Source: Lentinus brumalis (taxonomy: Eukaryota > Basidiomycota > Agaricomycetes > Polyporales > Polyporaceae). Taken from it: 64,000 nucleotides of DNA. The notes beneath the pieces are model-generated. The model saw only the letters and a program-made list of their open reading frames with translations, did no database searches and had not been told where the DNA came from. This document shows, one piece after another, positions 46,113-56,732 of this stretch. How positions within the stretch are numbered: position 1 is the stretch's first letter; the number at the start of each line of letters is the position of its first letter. A program made the translations under genes and the position numbers. Where the stretch lies: contig MARA01000045.1 of assembly GCA_001792895.1 (NCBI GenBank), forward strand, positions 124,001 to 188,000, read 5' to 3'.

Positions 46113-46788
46113 TCAACGATCTCGGAGCTCTAACTCAGGGATCCAACGCGTCAGACCCTTGTGGTCGGGCAAAGTCTGGCGTATGGCGACGATCCAGACC
46201 GAATCCGCGTGCATACCGCGCTGGGTCCACCAAATCCAGGCAGGGTACTGCGAGCTAGCGATGAGATGTTGGACCGCGGCGTTGCGCAGCTCCTAGTGGC
46301 ATGATGTTCGTCAAAGCATGAAGACGTTGCGGTGCAAAGGGCTCAGACATACATTCCAGTACCACTCGCGCTGCTTGAGCAACACGCGCGTGAGGATGTC
46401 AGCCAGGGTCCAGACACCAGTCTCGTTCCTCTCCTTGATGGGCCTTCCACTACCGCCGCCCCTCTCTCCGGGGAACTGAGAGGGTGGGTCCTCGTGAGCC
46501 GCGCGTCGGTGTATATCGGAGAATGTCACCTACCAAGCCGCGCTCCACGATCGTGTGGGTCACCTCCGGACCATAGATGAGGGGCTTGTCGGCGTCCATG
46601 ATCGTCTGTCGAAGGTGCTCGAGGAGCTTTTCGCCGCGAGTCGTGACATGGGTGCCGTGAAGACAGACTCCGCGCTGGCCCGGGTCGCCCCTGCTATAGA
46701 CGGGATACCGCACCCGCGGGTTGACATCATCCGGAAGAGGGACGAGGATAGGACCTGAGATCATAGCCTGTGGTCTCGGCACTTTCAT
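46113..46788 (-). CDS. Uncharacterised family protein D
   Basis: 185 aa in three exons (46534-46788, 46353-46475, 46113-46292), introns of 58 and 60 bp, phase 0, at the same places as in A and B; exon 2 is again 41 codons. Landmarks: ILVPLPDDVNPRVRYPVYSR; FPGERGGGSGRPI, ADILTRVLLKQREWYWN; YPAWIWWTQRG, SVWIVAIRQTLPDH, RWIPELELRDR. The aligned core is [WY]IVAIRxTLPD followed by [WY]xPExELR. Start at 46788; an earlier in-frame ATG at 46863 would add a Ser/His-rich leader. It lies 77 bp downstream of the stop of gene C on the same strand. Function unknown. Confidence 0.7.
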
Positions 46789-46864
46789 GTTGGTGGTGTG
46801 TCCGAAGTTCGGGAGTGTAGAGTGCGGAACGGACGCGGCGGCCGAAGGGGTTCTCTTGTGCAAC

Positions 46865-48085
46865 CTATCGGAGTGCGACTGCTGAGGCTGAGTCTTGCCC
46901 GGCGAAGGATATGGAGAGTACGCTGTGGGACTGCGCGGGGGAGAACGCGTCGTATGTGGAGTACGTGGATTGACTGCTCGGACGAGTCGAAGTCAGTACA
47001 CACACTAGTAGCTTCGGTGAACCATGCTCACGACGGGGTATACCAGGGGAAGACGATGTCCCTAACGCAGTGGCAGGCGCGTTCCACCACTCCGGCGGAA
47101 TGCGCACCTCAAGCTCGGGGAACCAGCGGATGGGGCCCTCCCTACCATCGCTCCTTGTGACTGAAACGATCCATAGCCATTCGTAATGCGGGCTACCCTC
47201 GAGTTTCTCCGGGGCTTTCACAGATGAATGATTCAAGGCGTTGTAGTGTTTCCTGCAAATGACGGTCAGGAGATGTGCCAGAGTGAAGCCATATGGAGGC
47301 TCCTTCTTCGTCGGAGCCTGGGTCTGCACGGAGAGCTTCTCTTCGGGCAACTAGTGAATGGTTGTCGTTGAGCATACACGAAGAACATGACTGGACGACA
47401 GACATACCGCTCCCCTCTGGATGACCACGTTAGGACCAGGAATGAGTTGATCCAGGACCATGCCGGCGTGGTCCACCGAGTTCAAGATGGTGTGGTTGGG
47501 GTGATCCTTGTGCTTGAGACCTACGCAGCTGTCGATCCGGAAACCGCGCTTGCCCCCGACCGTAATTTGCAGCTTGTCGAATGCCTTGTCGACGTCCCTG
47601 GGGAGCGGCAAGCGGAAGCGGTGCTCGTGGGTCTTCCGGTCGAGTCCCAGATCTACCACACCCGCGACCTGCAGCTTCCAAGGGATCGGCTGTTTGGTAG
47701 CAGGGATAGGAAACGGAGGCGCAGGGGCAGTGGGTGGGTGGAAGGAAGGCGGAGGGGCGGTGGTTGGAACCGAGGAAGGTGGTTGGTATGGCGCAGGGAG
47801 GGTGGTTTGGGGCGGTAAGAGGTAGTTCGCATCAGGAGATATGTCTGCAACAGATGCATGGATATGAGGGCAACAGGGAAAAGATAATCGAACGTACATA
47901 GTCCTCCTCCTATGATATCGTCGAGGTCGCCTGCAGTCACGCGCTCAGGATGTGTGGTCACTGCATAGTGGGGAAGACGTACCGAGATCCAGGAATGGTT
48001 CATCGACAGCGCGCTGCTGCGGGAGAGTTCCAGGCTGGGCGGTGAGATATCGTGCATCGAAAGACGACGTGCCTGCCATGGACAT
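46865..48085 (-). CDS. Uncharacterised family protein C, extended N-terminus
   Basis: 352 aa in four exons (47983-48085, 47898-47930, 47408-47844, 46865-47350); introns of 52, 52 and 57 bp. Exon 1 begins MSMAGTSSFDARYLT; a Pro-rich region (about residues 55-95) precedes the family core: RFRLPLPRDVDKAFDKLQIT, IDSCVGLKHKDHPNH. After the conserved phase-0 intron comes LPEEKLSVQTQ, LAHLLTVICRKHYNAL, YEWLWIVSVTRSDGREGPIR and WFPELEVRIPPEWW. The second family intron is absent here, so exons 2 and 3 are fused. The tail past WNAP is Ser-rich and may hide another intron. No recognised domain. The longest and most diverged member. Confidence 0.65.
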
Positions 48086-49259
48086 GGTTAGCATCGAAGA
48101 TGTCTTTACGTTCAAACAGTCTTTGGCTTACTTCGGGGCTGGCCCGCAGACCCCTGCGCGTGTTGATGCATGAAGTTGAAGGGATCCATGGAATAAAGAG
48201 TGATGGACAAGAGGGAGGGCGGATTAACGTGGTTGTAGGTGGTCGAGTTCATAGCGGGGGATTTGGTTTTGTAGCAACTCGGCAGAACGGCGCTCGCCGC
48301 GGGGGCAGTGCGGTAAACGTTGGTCAAAACCGCTGCATGTGATCAGCCAAACCGCCCACCCTCCCTCATTAGTGGAACAAAAGAACACTTCGGTGTAGGC
48401 TTTCCGATATAGTGGCAGGTTGCGAGCCCTGGAACAGCGCCGTGGCGCGCCGTGCCCATGGAATTCGAGGTTCAAGCAAGAACTGTGAGTAGATTAGCGG
48501 TTCATCAGCGACGTAGCTCAGCCAAAAAGCTACTTACCTCTCCTTTCAGTCAACTGGCATGCATCGAGAGATGTCCCCGAAGACTGAGGACGCCCACCCG
48601 ATGCGTCTAGGTGTTACAGACGCAACGACAACAGGGTAGCATCGAGTCTGCAGATAGCTCGGCGGTTTCCACGGAGCACCACCTTACATTCAGAAGAGTT
48701 CGATCGACGTTCATTCCCTGCTGAAAGGTGATAAGTAGAGGTCAGCCAGTGAACCCAGGTTGTACGTAGCGCCTCGACGTACCGAGCGCACCAGATTGGC
48801 ACCAGACCAGACCCCACCGCGCAAGGAGGGACCGGAGGAAGCTGAATGCAGCAACTCAAAGATACCATTCCTGCTCACGATTTCTGAGTGTTGCCGCCCC
48901 ATTCTGACGGTAATAATTGTCGCACACATACCGTATAATACTGCAACACCATGCTACGAGAGCCTCGCAAGGTGGGCTGTGTTTTTCAAGCCGGGGTTCA
49001 TGGTCCTGGTCTCCCATATGCATACCATCGTAAGAGGATCGAGGTCTTCCGGGTTGTCGTTCGTCGCCGTCGTCGCCGTCGTCGCGCCGCCATCGTCGGG
49101 AGCAAGATCCGTGCGCGCTTGCGGTCCGTGCCACAACTTGCCTCATGACCACGTCGTATCCATCTTCGACCTCAACGCCGACGTCGACACCGGCACGATT
49201 GATGCCACGAAGGAGCATAACTTGACACTGCAGTCTCGACCACACCAACGACATCCACC
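48086..49259. other. Intergenic, 1.2 kb
   Basis: Divergent promoters of gene C and the HMG-CoA lyase gene. A short CGTCGTCGC-type trinucleotide repeat lies at about 49061-49090. No gene supported. Confidence 0.6.
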
Positions 49260-50551
49260 ATGCTAGCACGACGCCTTCTTCAGACCCGCCCAGCAATCGC
49301 CGCAATCCGGAGTCGCGCGTACGCGACGGATGCCCGCGAGCGCGTCAGGATCGTCGAAGTTGGCCCCCGCGACGGCCTCCAGAACGAGTCTGCGGTGATA
49401 CCGCCCGCAGTGAAGGCAGAGCTCATCAATCGACTCACGGAGGCGGGGCTGGACATCATCGAGTCGGGCAGTTTTGTCAGCCCAAAGTGGGTCCCTCAGG
49501 TGAGCACGCGCATTCTTACTGTGGGCGATGGGGGAGGGCGGAGTGCGCGCGCGACATACTTGTGGAAGAAGGGCAGGAGCAGGACAGAGCGAGACTGACG
49601 GGATGCGTGCGTAGATGGCCGGCACAGCGGAGGTGCTCAAGACGATGCAGCGGCGGAAGGGTCTTCACTATCCAGTCCTGGTCCCGAATCTCAAGGGCCT
49701 CGAGATCCTGCTCGATCTCCTCTCTGAGCAGCGTGCATCCGAAGTACCCTACACGGACGAGATCGCCGTCTTCACCGCCGCCACGGACGCGTTCTCGAAG
49801 GCGAACACGAACTGCACCGTCGCAGAGTCGTTGCAGCGCCTGGAGGCAGTCACAAAACGCGCGACGAAGGAAGGCCTGCGCGTCCGAGGGTACGTCTTCC
49901 CGTGTGCAGTCTTCGGCTTTCCGTTCACGCTTTGTAGGTACGTGAGTGTCGTCATCGACTGTCCATACTCCGGCAAGGTCGACCCCGTCAAGGTGAAAGA
50001 GGTCACGCAGGCCCTCCTCGACATGGGCTGCTACGAGGTCAGCCTCGGGGACACGGTTGGCACCGGGAACCCGACGACGGTCGGCAAGATGCTCCGCACT
50101 GTCCTCGACGGCGGCATCCCGGCCTCGGTACTCGCGGTACGCCCCTCACCTCCCCGTGTCTGGCATGCCGATCGCTCACTTCGTCCACTGCCAGGGCCAC
50201 TACCACGACACGTACGGCATGGGTGTCGCGAACATTCTGACGTCGCTCGAACATGGGCTCCGCACGTTCGACTCCTCCGTCGGCGGGCTCGGCGGGTGCC
50301 CGTACTCCCCGGGGGCGACGGGCAACGTCGCGACCGAGGATGTCCTCTACGCGCTCCGCGGGAGCAAGTACGTGGCGCCTGGGGACCTGACTGCCATCGC
50401 GGAGGTCGGAACATGGATCTCGAAGGCCCTGAACCGCACGAACTCGAGTCGCGTGGGGAAAGCGCTCGAGGCGCGGCGGGCGAGGGAGCAACTCGAGCGC
50501 GAGCGTGAGCGGGATGGGGGGTCGGCGGAGAACATCTCTGCGAAGTTGTGA
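49260..50551 (+). CDS. Hydroxymethylglutaryl-CoA lyase
   Basis: Splits HMG-CoA into acetyl-CoA and acetoacetate, the last step of leucine breakdown. 356 aa in four exons (49260-49499, 49615-49889, 49938-50136, 50195-50551). The first 25 residues ([20 protein letters not shown]) look like a mitochondrial presequence. The HMGL-like TIM barrel follows: [10 protein letters not shown] (catalytic Arg-Asp), [25 protein letters not shown], the metal ligands in GHYHDTYG and the flexible catalytic loop [15 protein letters not shown] with its Cys. A charged C-terminal helix ends in Ala-Lys-Leu, a plausible peroxisomal PTS1, as vertebrate lyase ends in Cys-Lys-Leu. The enzyme call is firm; dual location is an inference. 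Confidence 0.95.
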
Positions 50552-50776
50552 AGGTGCGCACGCCGTACGAGATACTTATATCTCGTTGCATGTAGTCGAT
50601 CGTGCAGTACAGAACACTGCAGACACACGAAATACGAGCGCAAACCCGCACTAGTGATGACTGCCATCGAGATTCGGCGCCTGACGACCCATATATGAAC
50701 ATTAATGACAATGGTGGCGCTGCGCATCAACCTCACTCTGCCTTCGCCCACAGACCGCCACAGACGCGTTCCAACC

Positions 50777-51825
50777 ATGCTTCGTCTCACTCTTCTATCT
50801 GATACCCAGCTGCTACTCCAGACTCCTGGACCCGAAGAAGCCCGGACGTGCGTACTTGAGGCGCCACACGCCGACACAGAGAGCTACCGGTTCACCCAAG
50901 TTACGGAGGAGATCTCAGCTCGGGACGACCCTGAGTGCGAGAACGAAAGGCCGTATGGCGACAGACTCCGAGTTTTTAGAGGGACGATGCTGCAGGAGTC
51001 AACGGGCAAGGAACTCAAGGTAGTCTTCAAGGTCGCGTACGATGAGCCATGTCTGTTGCTGCTCGCGAACGAGGCAGAGATCTACACCGAACACTTGGTC
51101 AAGGTCCAAGGGGAGTACGTTCCTCGGATGTACGGCTCGTTCGTCGGCGAGACAGACGAAGGGAAGACTCGGGTCACGGTTCTCGAGGACTGGGGCGAGG
51201 AGCTCCGGATCCCGCTCAAGGTGCAGCCCGTGAAGTTCAGGTGCGATCTGTCTCACTCGCACGATCGTCGAGCGACGCTGAATCATTTTACGCGGTTACC
51301 AGGTTGCTGGTTGTCAAAGCTCTTCTGGAAATTCATCGCAGAGCTAACGTGGTGCATCACGACTTCGCCGACCGTCACATCGTCGTCAAGACCACTCCCA
51401 CTGGGTATTGGCCAGTGCTCGTCGACTTCACTAAGGCGCTACTGCACCCAGACGAATGCCTGATCGAGTGGCCATTCAAGGTATATGCCCTTGAGCCGGC
51501 GATGGCCCATACTTGTCATGAACTGTGGGATGTCATCTCCGAGGAGGCCGAACTGTGGTGTCCATGTACGTGCTTGCTTGAACTCGAGCCCGCCAGTGCG
51601 TCCCTGACGGTCAATATTATTCTTACAGCGTATCTCAACTTTTTCAACGTCCTTGTGCCTGTAGCGGAAGTCACTGAGCCTGCGGACTTGCTCAAGTACA
51701 CGCCGGACTGGGTGGAATGCTCGGAGGCCCAGTTGATGGCCCAGGCGAAGTCCGTTCATTCGAAGTACGTGGAATGGCTGCGGGAGAGGCGGCGGTGTGA
51801 TCGGATGCGAGTGCGTATCCATTGA
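50777..51825 (+). CDS. Kinase-like protein K1, catalytic motifs altered
   Basis: 307 aa in three exons (50777-51240, 51303-51565, 51629-51825); an in-frame ATG at 50705 would add 24 residues. It shares the fold order of K2-K4: VVFKVAYDE (putative ATP-anchoring Lys), NEAEIY (helix C Glu), a hinge-like VTVLEDWGEEL, the catalytic loop VVHHDFADRHIVV and VLVDFTKALL. The loop Asp is kept, but the usual Asn becomes His, and the Gly of DFG becomes Thr. Metal binding and activity are therefore doubtful. It ends with a charged helix (SKYVEWLRERRRCDR). Intron positions match K2 and K4. It lies just downstream of the HMG-CoA lyase gene, same strand. Substrates unknown. Confidence 0.75.
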
Positions 51826-52379
51826 CGTTGTGCAACGAGTCCCTGGTAGCTCTCACTGTCTTGTCTGTGTCCATGTACATGTATCACTTTCAAGCCGATC
51901 CTGACTCCGTTCACATGCCTAGCATCGAAGGCTTCTCGAATATCATTCAGCGAAGAGGCGAACCCGGAGTTGTCACACCCTTCCGATCCTAGCCGGCCGA
52001 CCACAGCACTGAGAGGACCAGTGGCGTCAGACGACGAAGACTTGCGGGTACGTGACGAGTCTCGCTGGCAGGTACGCAGACGGTTTGCTGGTCACTCTGG
52101 CGGTCACCGAATCGGCGGGTGAAACCTGACATGAGCGTTTTCAGTAACGCGTGTCACCACAAGCTTACCTGTGTTGTGTACCCAGAATCGGCCATCTGCA
52201 TCGAATCAAGAGCTGTCCCGTGGCTGCTCCGGCGCAGCAAGCCCGCTCTGCCATAGCATGACCTGCGCGCGGCTTCTTGCTTCGGGGTGTGTCTGTCAGA
52301 TCTTCTGCCAGTGCTGGCTCATTGCAGCACTGACCTCGGCCTTCGAACGAGCAGCATGGGAGCGTCTTCCGGCGCGTAG
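51826..52379. other. Spacer of about 550 bp
   Basis: Probably contains the unfound first exon(s) of the next hypothetical gene; otherwise nothing supported. Confidence 0.5.
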
Positions 52380-52834
52380 AGCCATGGCGGTTTGGACGAG
52401 ACCGACACAGAGTACACAATCCCCATCTACTGTCATGGCCTTTCCGGACTTCTTTTGCACACGTGCTCGTTCGAAGGCCCTACGGATGTTACTCCGCGCT
52501 ACGGGCCGGCGGCGAACACGTACATAGTCGAGGGAATATACCCTGCCGACACGCCTCTCGACGCGTACTTAATCCCAGACGGCCTCATCGTATATCAGCA
52601 CGGTTCGGTGAGTTATTTTCCTTCCCTATACACGACTGTCACACGATACTGACTCACAGCCAGACCATCGTCTCATCGAATTGATTGTCGTGAAGGTAGG
52701 TCCCAACAAATGGAATCCGCCTCCAGGCTCGCGCACCTCTTGACGTTACTCGCTCACCAAACACACAGGTACCACCACAAGGCGAGGCGGCGGGTGCGTC
52801 TAAGTCCTCGCGCTCTCATCTTTCCTGCAGTTAA
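52380..52834 (+). CDS. Hypothetical protein, 5' end unresolved
   Basis: Exons from about 52380-52607, 52660-52695 and 52769-52834, introns of 52 and 73 bp. Joined frame: HGGLDETDTEYTIPIYCHGL, IVEGIYPADTPLDAYLIPDG, then PDHRLIELIVVK and VPPQGEAAG to a TAA. A stop lies just before 52380 next to an acceptor-like GCGTAG, so an upstream exon is expected. A further short intron (52794-52830, 37 bp) could extend it to 52940, but that length is unusual here. Not recognised. Confidence 0.4.
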
Positions 52835-53233
52835 AATCTCATTGATGTCGTGTGGACGCCAGGTGGAGGAGGAGACGAACAACTCGTTTGACGTACGACG
52901 GCAATCTGAAATGCCGCTGTACGAGGCTCTGTATAAGTAGTACATGCTTGTTGTCAGGAGAAGATTCTGCGCCGAAGACGGTGTTCGGTAGGTGGTATCC
53001 GGAGTTGAAAGCTCGCAAGCATCGAAATGCGAAGGTCGAATAGGGAAAGTGGTCTGTCTATCGGAAAGTCGTGGAGGTGCGGCAGTCGTGAACATTGTGA
53101 CCGCCTCCTGCTATGCATGCGTCCACCTCCTTCAACATCTACAGTATGAAGCGTACGTGTCAGTTCGTGGCCTCTCGTCCATGACGCGACCGCGTACCCG
53201 CGTTGCATACACGACCATCTTGAGATATCAGCT
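52835..53233. other. Convergent spacer
   Basis: About 400 bp between the hypothetical gene and BTB gene 3. An alternative last exon of the former (to 52940) may lie here. Confidence 0.5.
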
Positions 53234-54246
53234 TCACTTCTCGAGCACCAGCTGAACCTGAGGGCACCCAATCAGTTTGCGTCGAGGGTCTCATACTTGA
53301 TCCGCATACGCACCTGACCAATCGCATCGTTCACCTTCTCTTTGATGATTTTGGTGAACGCCGTCGCGTTACGATAGAAGGACTTCCGACACGTGGAACA
53401 TTTGTCCATGGAGTCCAAGACGGCCTGCAAGAGAGCTGGGCTCTCAAGAAGGTCACTGTCAGGATGTGATTTGAATTCCTCGCTGAGGCGGTCCATGTAG
53501 GTGACCCATGACGAAATCAATCCATTTTGATATCCTTCAGTCGGTATCATGAAATCGGAAGACGGTGTTGGACAGCCACTCGACATGCAAGTTCGGAATG
53601 ATGCGCAGTCTGAGGAGGACATCCACGCTGGTATGCGGGGTAGGTAGCCGGGCTTGCTCTGGCAGGTGACAACGGCGCTGATCGCGATACCGCAGCGCTG
53701 ACGATAATCAAAGAGGCGGTATAAAGCTCGACCCGTGATACTTGCGAACGCGGGGGAGTCTTGGGGATAGATGGGGAAACGCAGTGTGCGCCGAGCAGCC
53801 AGGCGCGCAACGTCGTCAAAGCCTCCGGCGCACGCGAGAGCGTACACGGTGAATGGCTTCTGCTCGAGGAAGTCCGGATACAGGAGCGCCGTTCTCATCC
53901 TGCTCGCAATTCCGGCCATACCGTACTTGTGCCCGGCTTCGAGGAGATTCATGATGTCCTCGAGCGAGAGCGACGGCTCTTCCTCAAGGTGGCAGATCGG
54001 GAGCAGCTTCTCCCAGACCTTGCTCGTCTCAGATACCCGAACCAACGCCCGCTCATTCTCCTCTGAACTGACGGCGCAATCAGAGGGGTGGTCCGGGAGA
54101 ATCGCCATGTCTGCAAATATGGGGCATACGTCCGCGATCCGCCTGTGTTGTACGTAGAAATCGACGTCATCGGAGGTGCGGATGATGAGATCGCCGACAG
54201 CAGGGTCGCGATAGGGGAGAGCCTTGATAGAATCGGTGTTCGCCAT
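53234..54246 (-). CDS. BTB/POZ domain protein 3
   Basis: 318 aa in two exons (53314-54246, 53234-53257). BTB fold at residues about 15-120: GDLIIRTSDDVDFYVQHRRI, LSLEDIMNLLEAGHKYGMAG. The shared C-terminal region has CSTCRKSFYRNATAFTKIIK, where C-x2-C matches the CSKC of BTB 2. The last intron (53258-53313, 56 bp) replaces a read-through tail with DAIGQVQLVLEK, aligned with BTB 1 (QAIAKVVLETD). Likely an adaptor by family. Unlike BTB 1 and 2 it lies within the kinase-like cluster. Confidence 0.85.
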
Positions 54247-54450
54247 GGGCTGGACACAGAACGTTTATCAGTTCGAGAGGAGGATGAGGATGAGGGATGA
54301 AACGAGCCTTGGACGACGGTACACTCGGCCTGCAATGCAAGGTGTCGTGAAGCTACCGCAGCACACCTTCCGATGCCATGCGCTCTTCCCCACGCTCATA
54401 TCTCAGCCATAGATCACTTGACCTAGTAAGTATCCAGTCAATCAGCACGT

Positions 54451-55150
54451 CTAAGCTGCAGCAGGCAATATGTATGTAGAGCCCACCCACATCATCGTGG
54501 CCCCGCCATCATCCGAAGCTCCGGAATCATTTGCGTCCCAGTACAGGGCCTGAAGGCTAATGGTCCTTATACCTATGGAGTCCGATCGTGCGGGGAAACA
54601 ACAGCCTACCGAGTACTCTTCGCTATGTCTCGCGCGCCCGTAACTTGATATCCTCTTCAAAAGCGTGGGATCAGGGTCCCAGCCGTTGGTTCCAGGTCTC
54701 GCGCTGCAGCCGCTCGAGTGCATGCATCCTGTCCCTTGGGTGTGGGAACCGAAAAATCTGCAAGGTTTCGACGCGCGATTCGTCCCACTCAAAGCAGGAC
54801 ATATGTACAACACGCATGTGTCATTGGCCCCAGAAACTCGAGTCATTGGGGTATGGTTGGCTGCAAAGGCGGCTATGGAATCGAAGCGGCCCGCGCGCAT
54901 GCTGAGGAGCAGCCCGCACAACTCCGACTTGACTGTTTCGCGCTGCAGCACCGAGAGCGACTGCCAGATCTCGACGAGGGGGATGGCTGGCTGACGGGTA
55001 AATGGCACCGTGCAGGGCATGTGGAGGTAACGACGCTGATGACGCGCGGGACATGATGCACTTGGCCACAGCGGTCATGATGTCTTCTCCGTCCTCGTTC
55101 CTGATAAGTATTGGATCAGTATAGTAGTGGGGGGAGCGCGCAAAAAACAA
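54451..55150 (-). pseudogene. Possible phosphotransferase (APH)-like remnant
   Basis: One frame contains PLVEIWQSLSVLQRETVKSE and LLLSMRAGRFDSIAAFA, which recalls the helical segment after the hinge in fungal aminoglycoside phosphotransferase-like proteins. The upstream strand (about 55020-55130) continues in another frame (AVAKCIMSRASSASLPP), and no catalytic loop is found downstream. I read it as a decayed fragment. A 189-codon frame (54451-55020) is open but its second half looks non-coding. Confidence 0.3.
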
Positions 55151-55619
55151 GCGGCAACCTACGTTGAGAATGGATGGTCAACCCCGTCATTAGCGATAGG
55201 TTGGGGAGACTGGTTCAAGTCTCCTGAAGAAGCTCAGGTCCCTCAATAATCACTGCTGTGGCGGATCGACGATGTAGAGAGGACACGAAGTAGAGGTACG
55301 AGAAGAGATCCGGGCTGGGGGTTGCGAGAGACATTTTGGCACATTGAATGGCGCCCAGCGACGCCCCGGGCTCGAGGAGGAGAACGTAGGAGGAGGAAAG
55401 TAAGAGGCTCAGACGCGAGGGGTCACAGTGACAAACGCGAGACGTAACATCACACAGTCACCGCCCAACGAGCGTCTAGAGGCTTCGAACTTTGAACGCG
55501 AACCTTCGCAACCATCTCGGGCCACGACAGAGTAAGTGCGTCCGCTCACGCATCCAGTAATGTTCAAGGCTTACCATGTTACTTCCTTTTGCACAGCTGT
55601 CTCTTGCATTTGCGATAAT
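55151..55619. other. Spacer before K2
   Basis: About 470 bp; no gene supported. An in-frame ATG at 55560 precedes the preferred K2 start. Confidence 0.6.
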
Positions 55620-56732
55620 ATGTCGGCACTGTTTTGGCCGATGTACTTTACCGACTCCTCCATGGACTCGGATTCCTCGGAGTCGGAAGACTCTGCATCT
55701 GCCTCAGACTCTCAATCTGGATCGCCGCCTCCAGAACCACCGCCATCGTCTCCAGATAGCTTCTGCTACTATTTGAAGGCATACATCGCCGACCGAGACG
55801 TGACCGCTCCCACCAGAGCATATCTTCAGACCCTCGTCTCGGCGGGGTCCGACGGTAACAGTCAGGTCTTCCGCTCAGAACTATGCATCGTAGCAAACGG
55901 CCGTCTGGCTGACCAAAGGCGGAATGTAGTCTGCAAGGTCGCCTATGGAGAACGTCAGATAGAGATTCTGCGGAAGGAGGCCGACCTATACAACACCAAG
56001 CTTCGCGATCTCCAGGGCAGGGTCGTGCCGTTTATGTACGGTTGCTACATCGACGACACCGACGAGGGGACCACCGGAGTACTGGTCTTGCAATACTGTG
56101 GCGTTGCGCTCACGTACGAGTTGAAGTACTACGCGCTGACAATCAGGTAAGTTGCTACAATACGCGCCGGGCTCTCTAAACTTACCTATGTGTTCTAGGT
56201 ACCAAGCCGTAAACGCGCTGCTGGCCATCCACAAGGCCGGTGTAGAGCACAACGACTTCGCCGAGCGTAACATCGTCGTCACCAAGAACGGCAAAGGCCG
56301 TCCACACGTCAGAATCGTAGACTTCGGCATGGCGGACCACGACCATGAATGCCCGGTGAAGCACGACAAGATCATTGGGTACGACTTAGCTCCTGCGCTT
56401 GCGCACTTCCCATGCAACGAGCTCTACGCCGCTTGTATGGAACACGCGCGTATATGGCTGCCCAGTGCGTCCGTTCCCTCCTTCTTTCCCGTTGCATTGC
56501 CTCTGAGACCTTCGCTCCAGAATACGTATACTTGTTCGGCAACCTCATTCACGTGGAGCACGCGACATCTGTCGACTCCCTGTTGCAGCACTGTCCCAAC
56601 ATACCGGCCCACGAGCGCGAGAGTGTCGTGAGGGGGTGGGCTCAGAGGAAAATCGATGAACTCTCGGAGATGTGGGAGAAACGACAGGCTCAGGACGCGA
56701 ATCCGGTGCCTATTGCGTTCGATGAGGACTAA
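55620..56732 (+). CDS. Kinase-like protein K2, catalytic motifs intact
   Basis: 334 aa in three exons (55620-56146, 56199-56464, 56521-56732). The start MSALFWPMYF was chosen because K3 begins MSRLYWPQ. A Ser/Asp-rich leader precedes VVCKVAYGERQ (Lys), RKEADLYN (Glu), a hinge GVLVLQYCG, the catalytic loop HNDFAERNIVV (His-x-Asp with Asn at the +5 position) and VDFGMADHDHECP (DFG). All key residues of a phosphotransferase are therefore present in this compact, fungal-type kinase-like fold. The exon 3 tail ends in a charged helix. It could be a protein kinase or a small-molecule kinase; the family is not one I can name precisely. Intron sites match K1 and K4. Confidence 0.8.

Noticed and set aside
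54665..54994. Plus-strand frame reading MHPVPWVWEPKNLQGFD
   Set aside because: Looks locally protein-like but is antisense to the phosphotransferase-like segment and joins no other exon.
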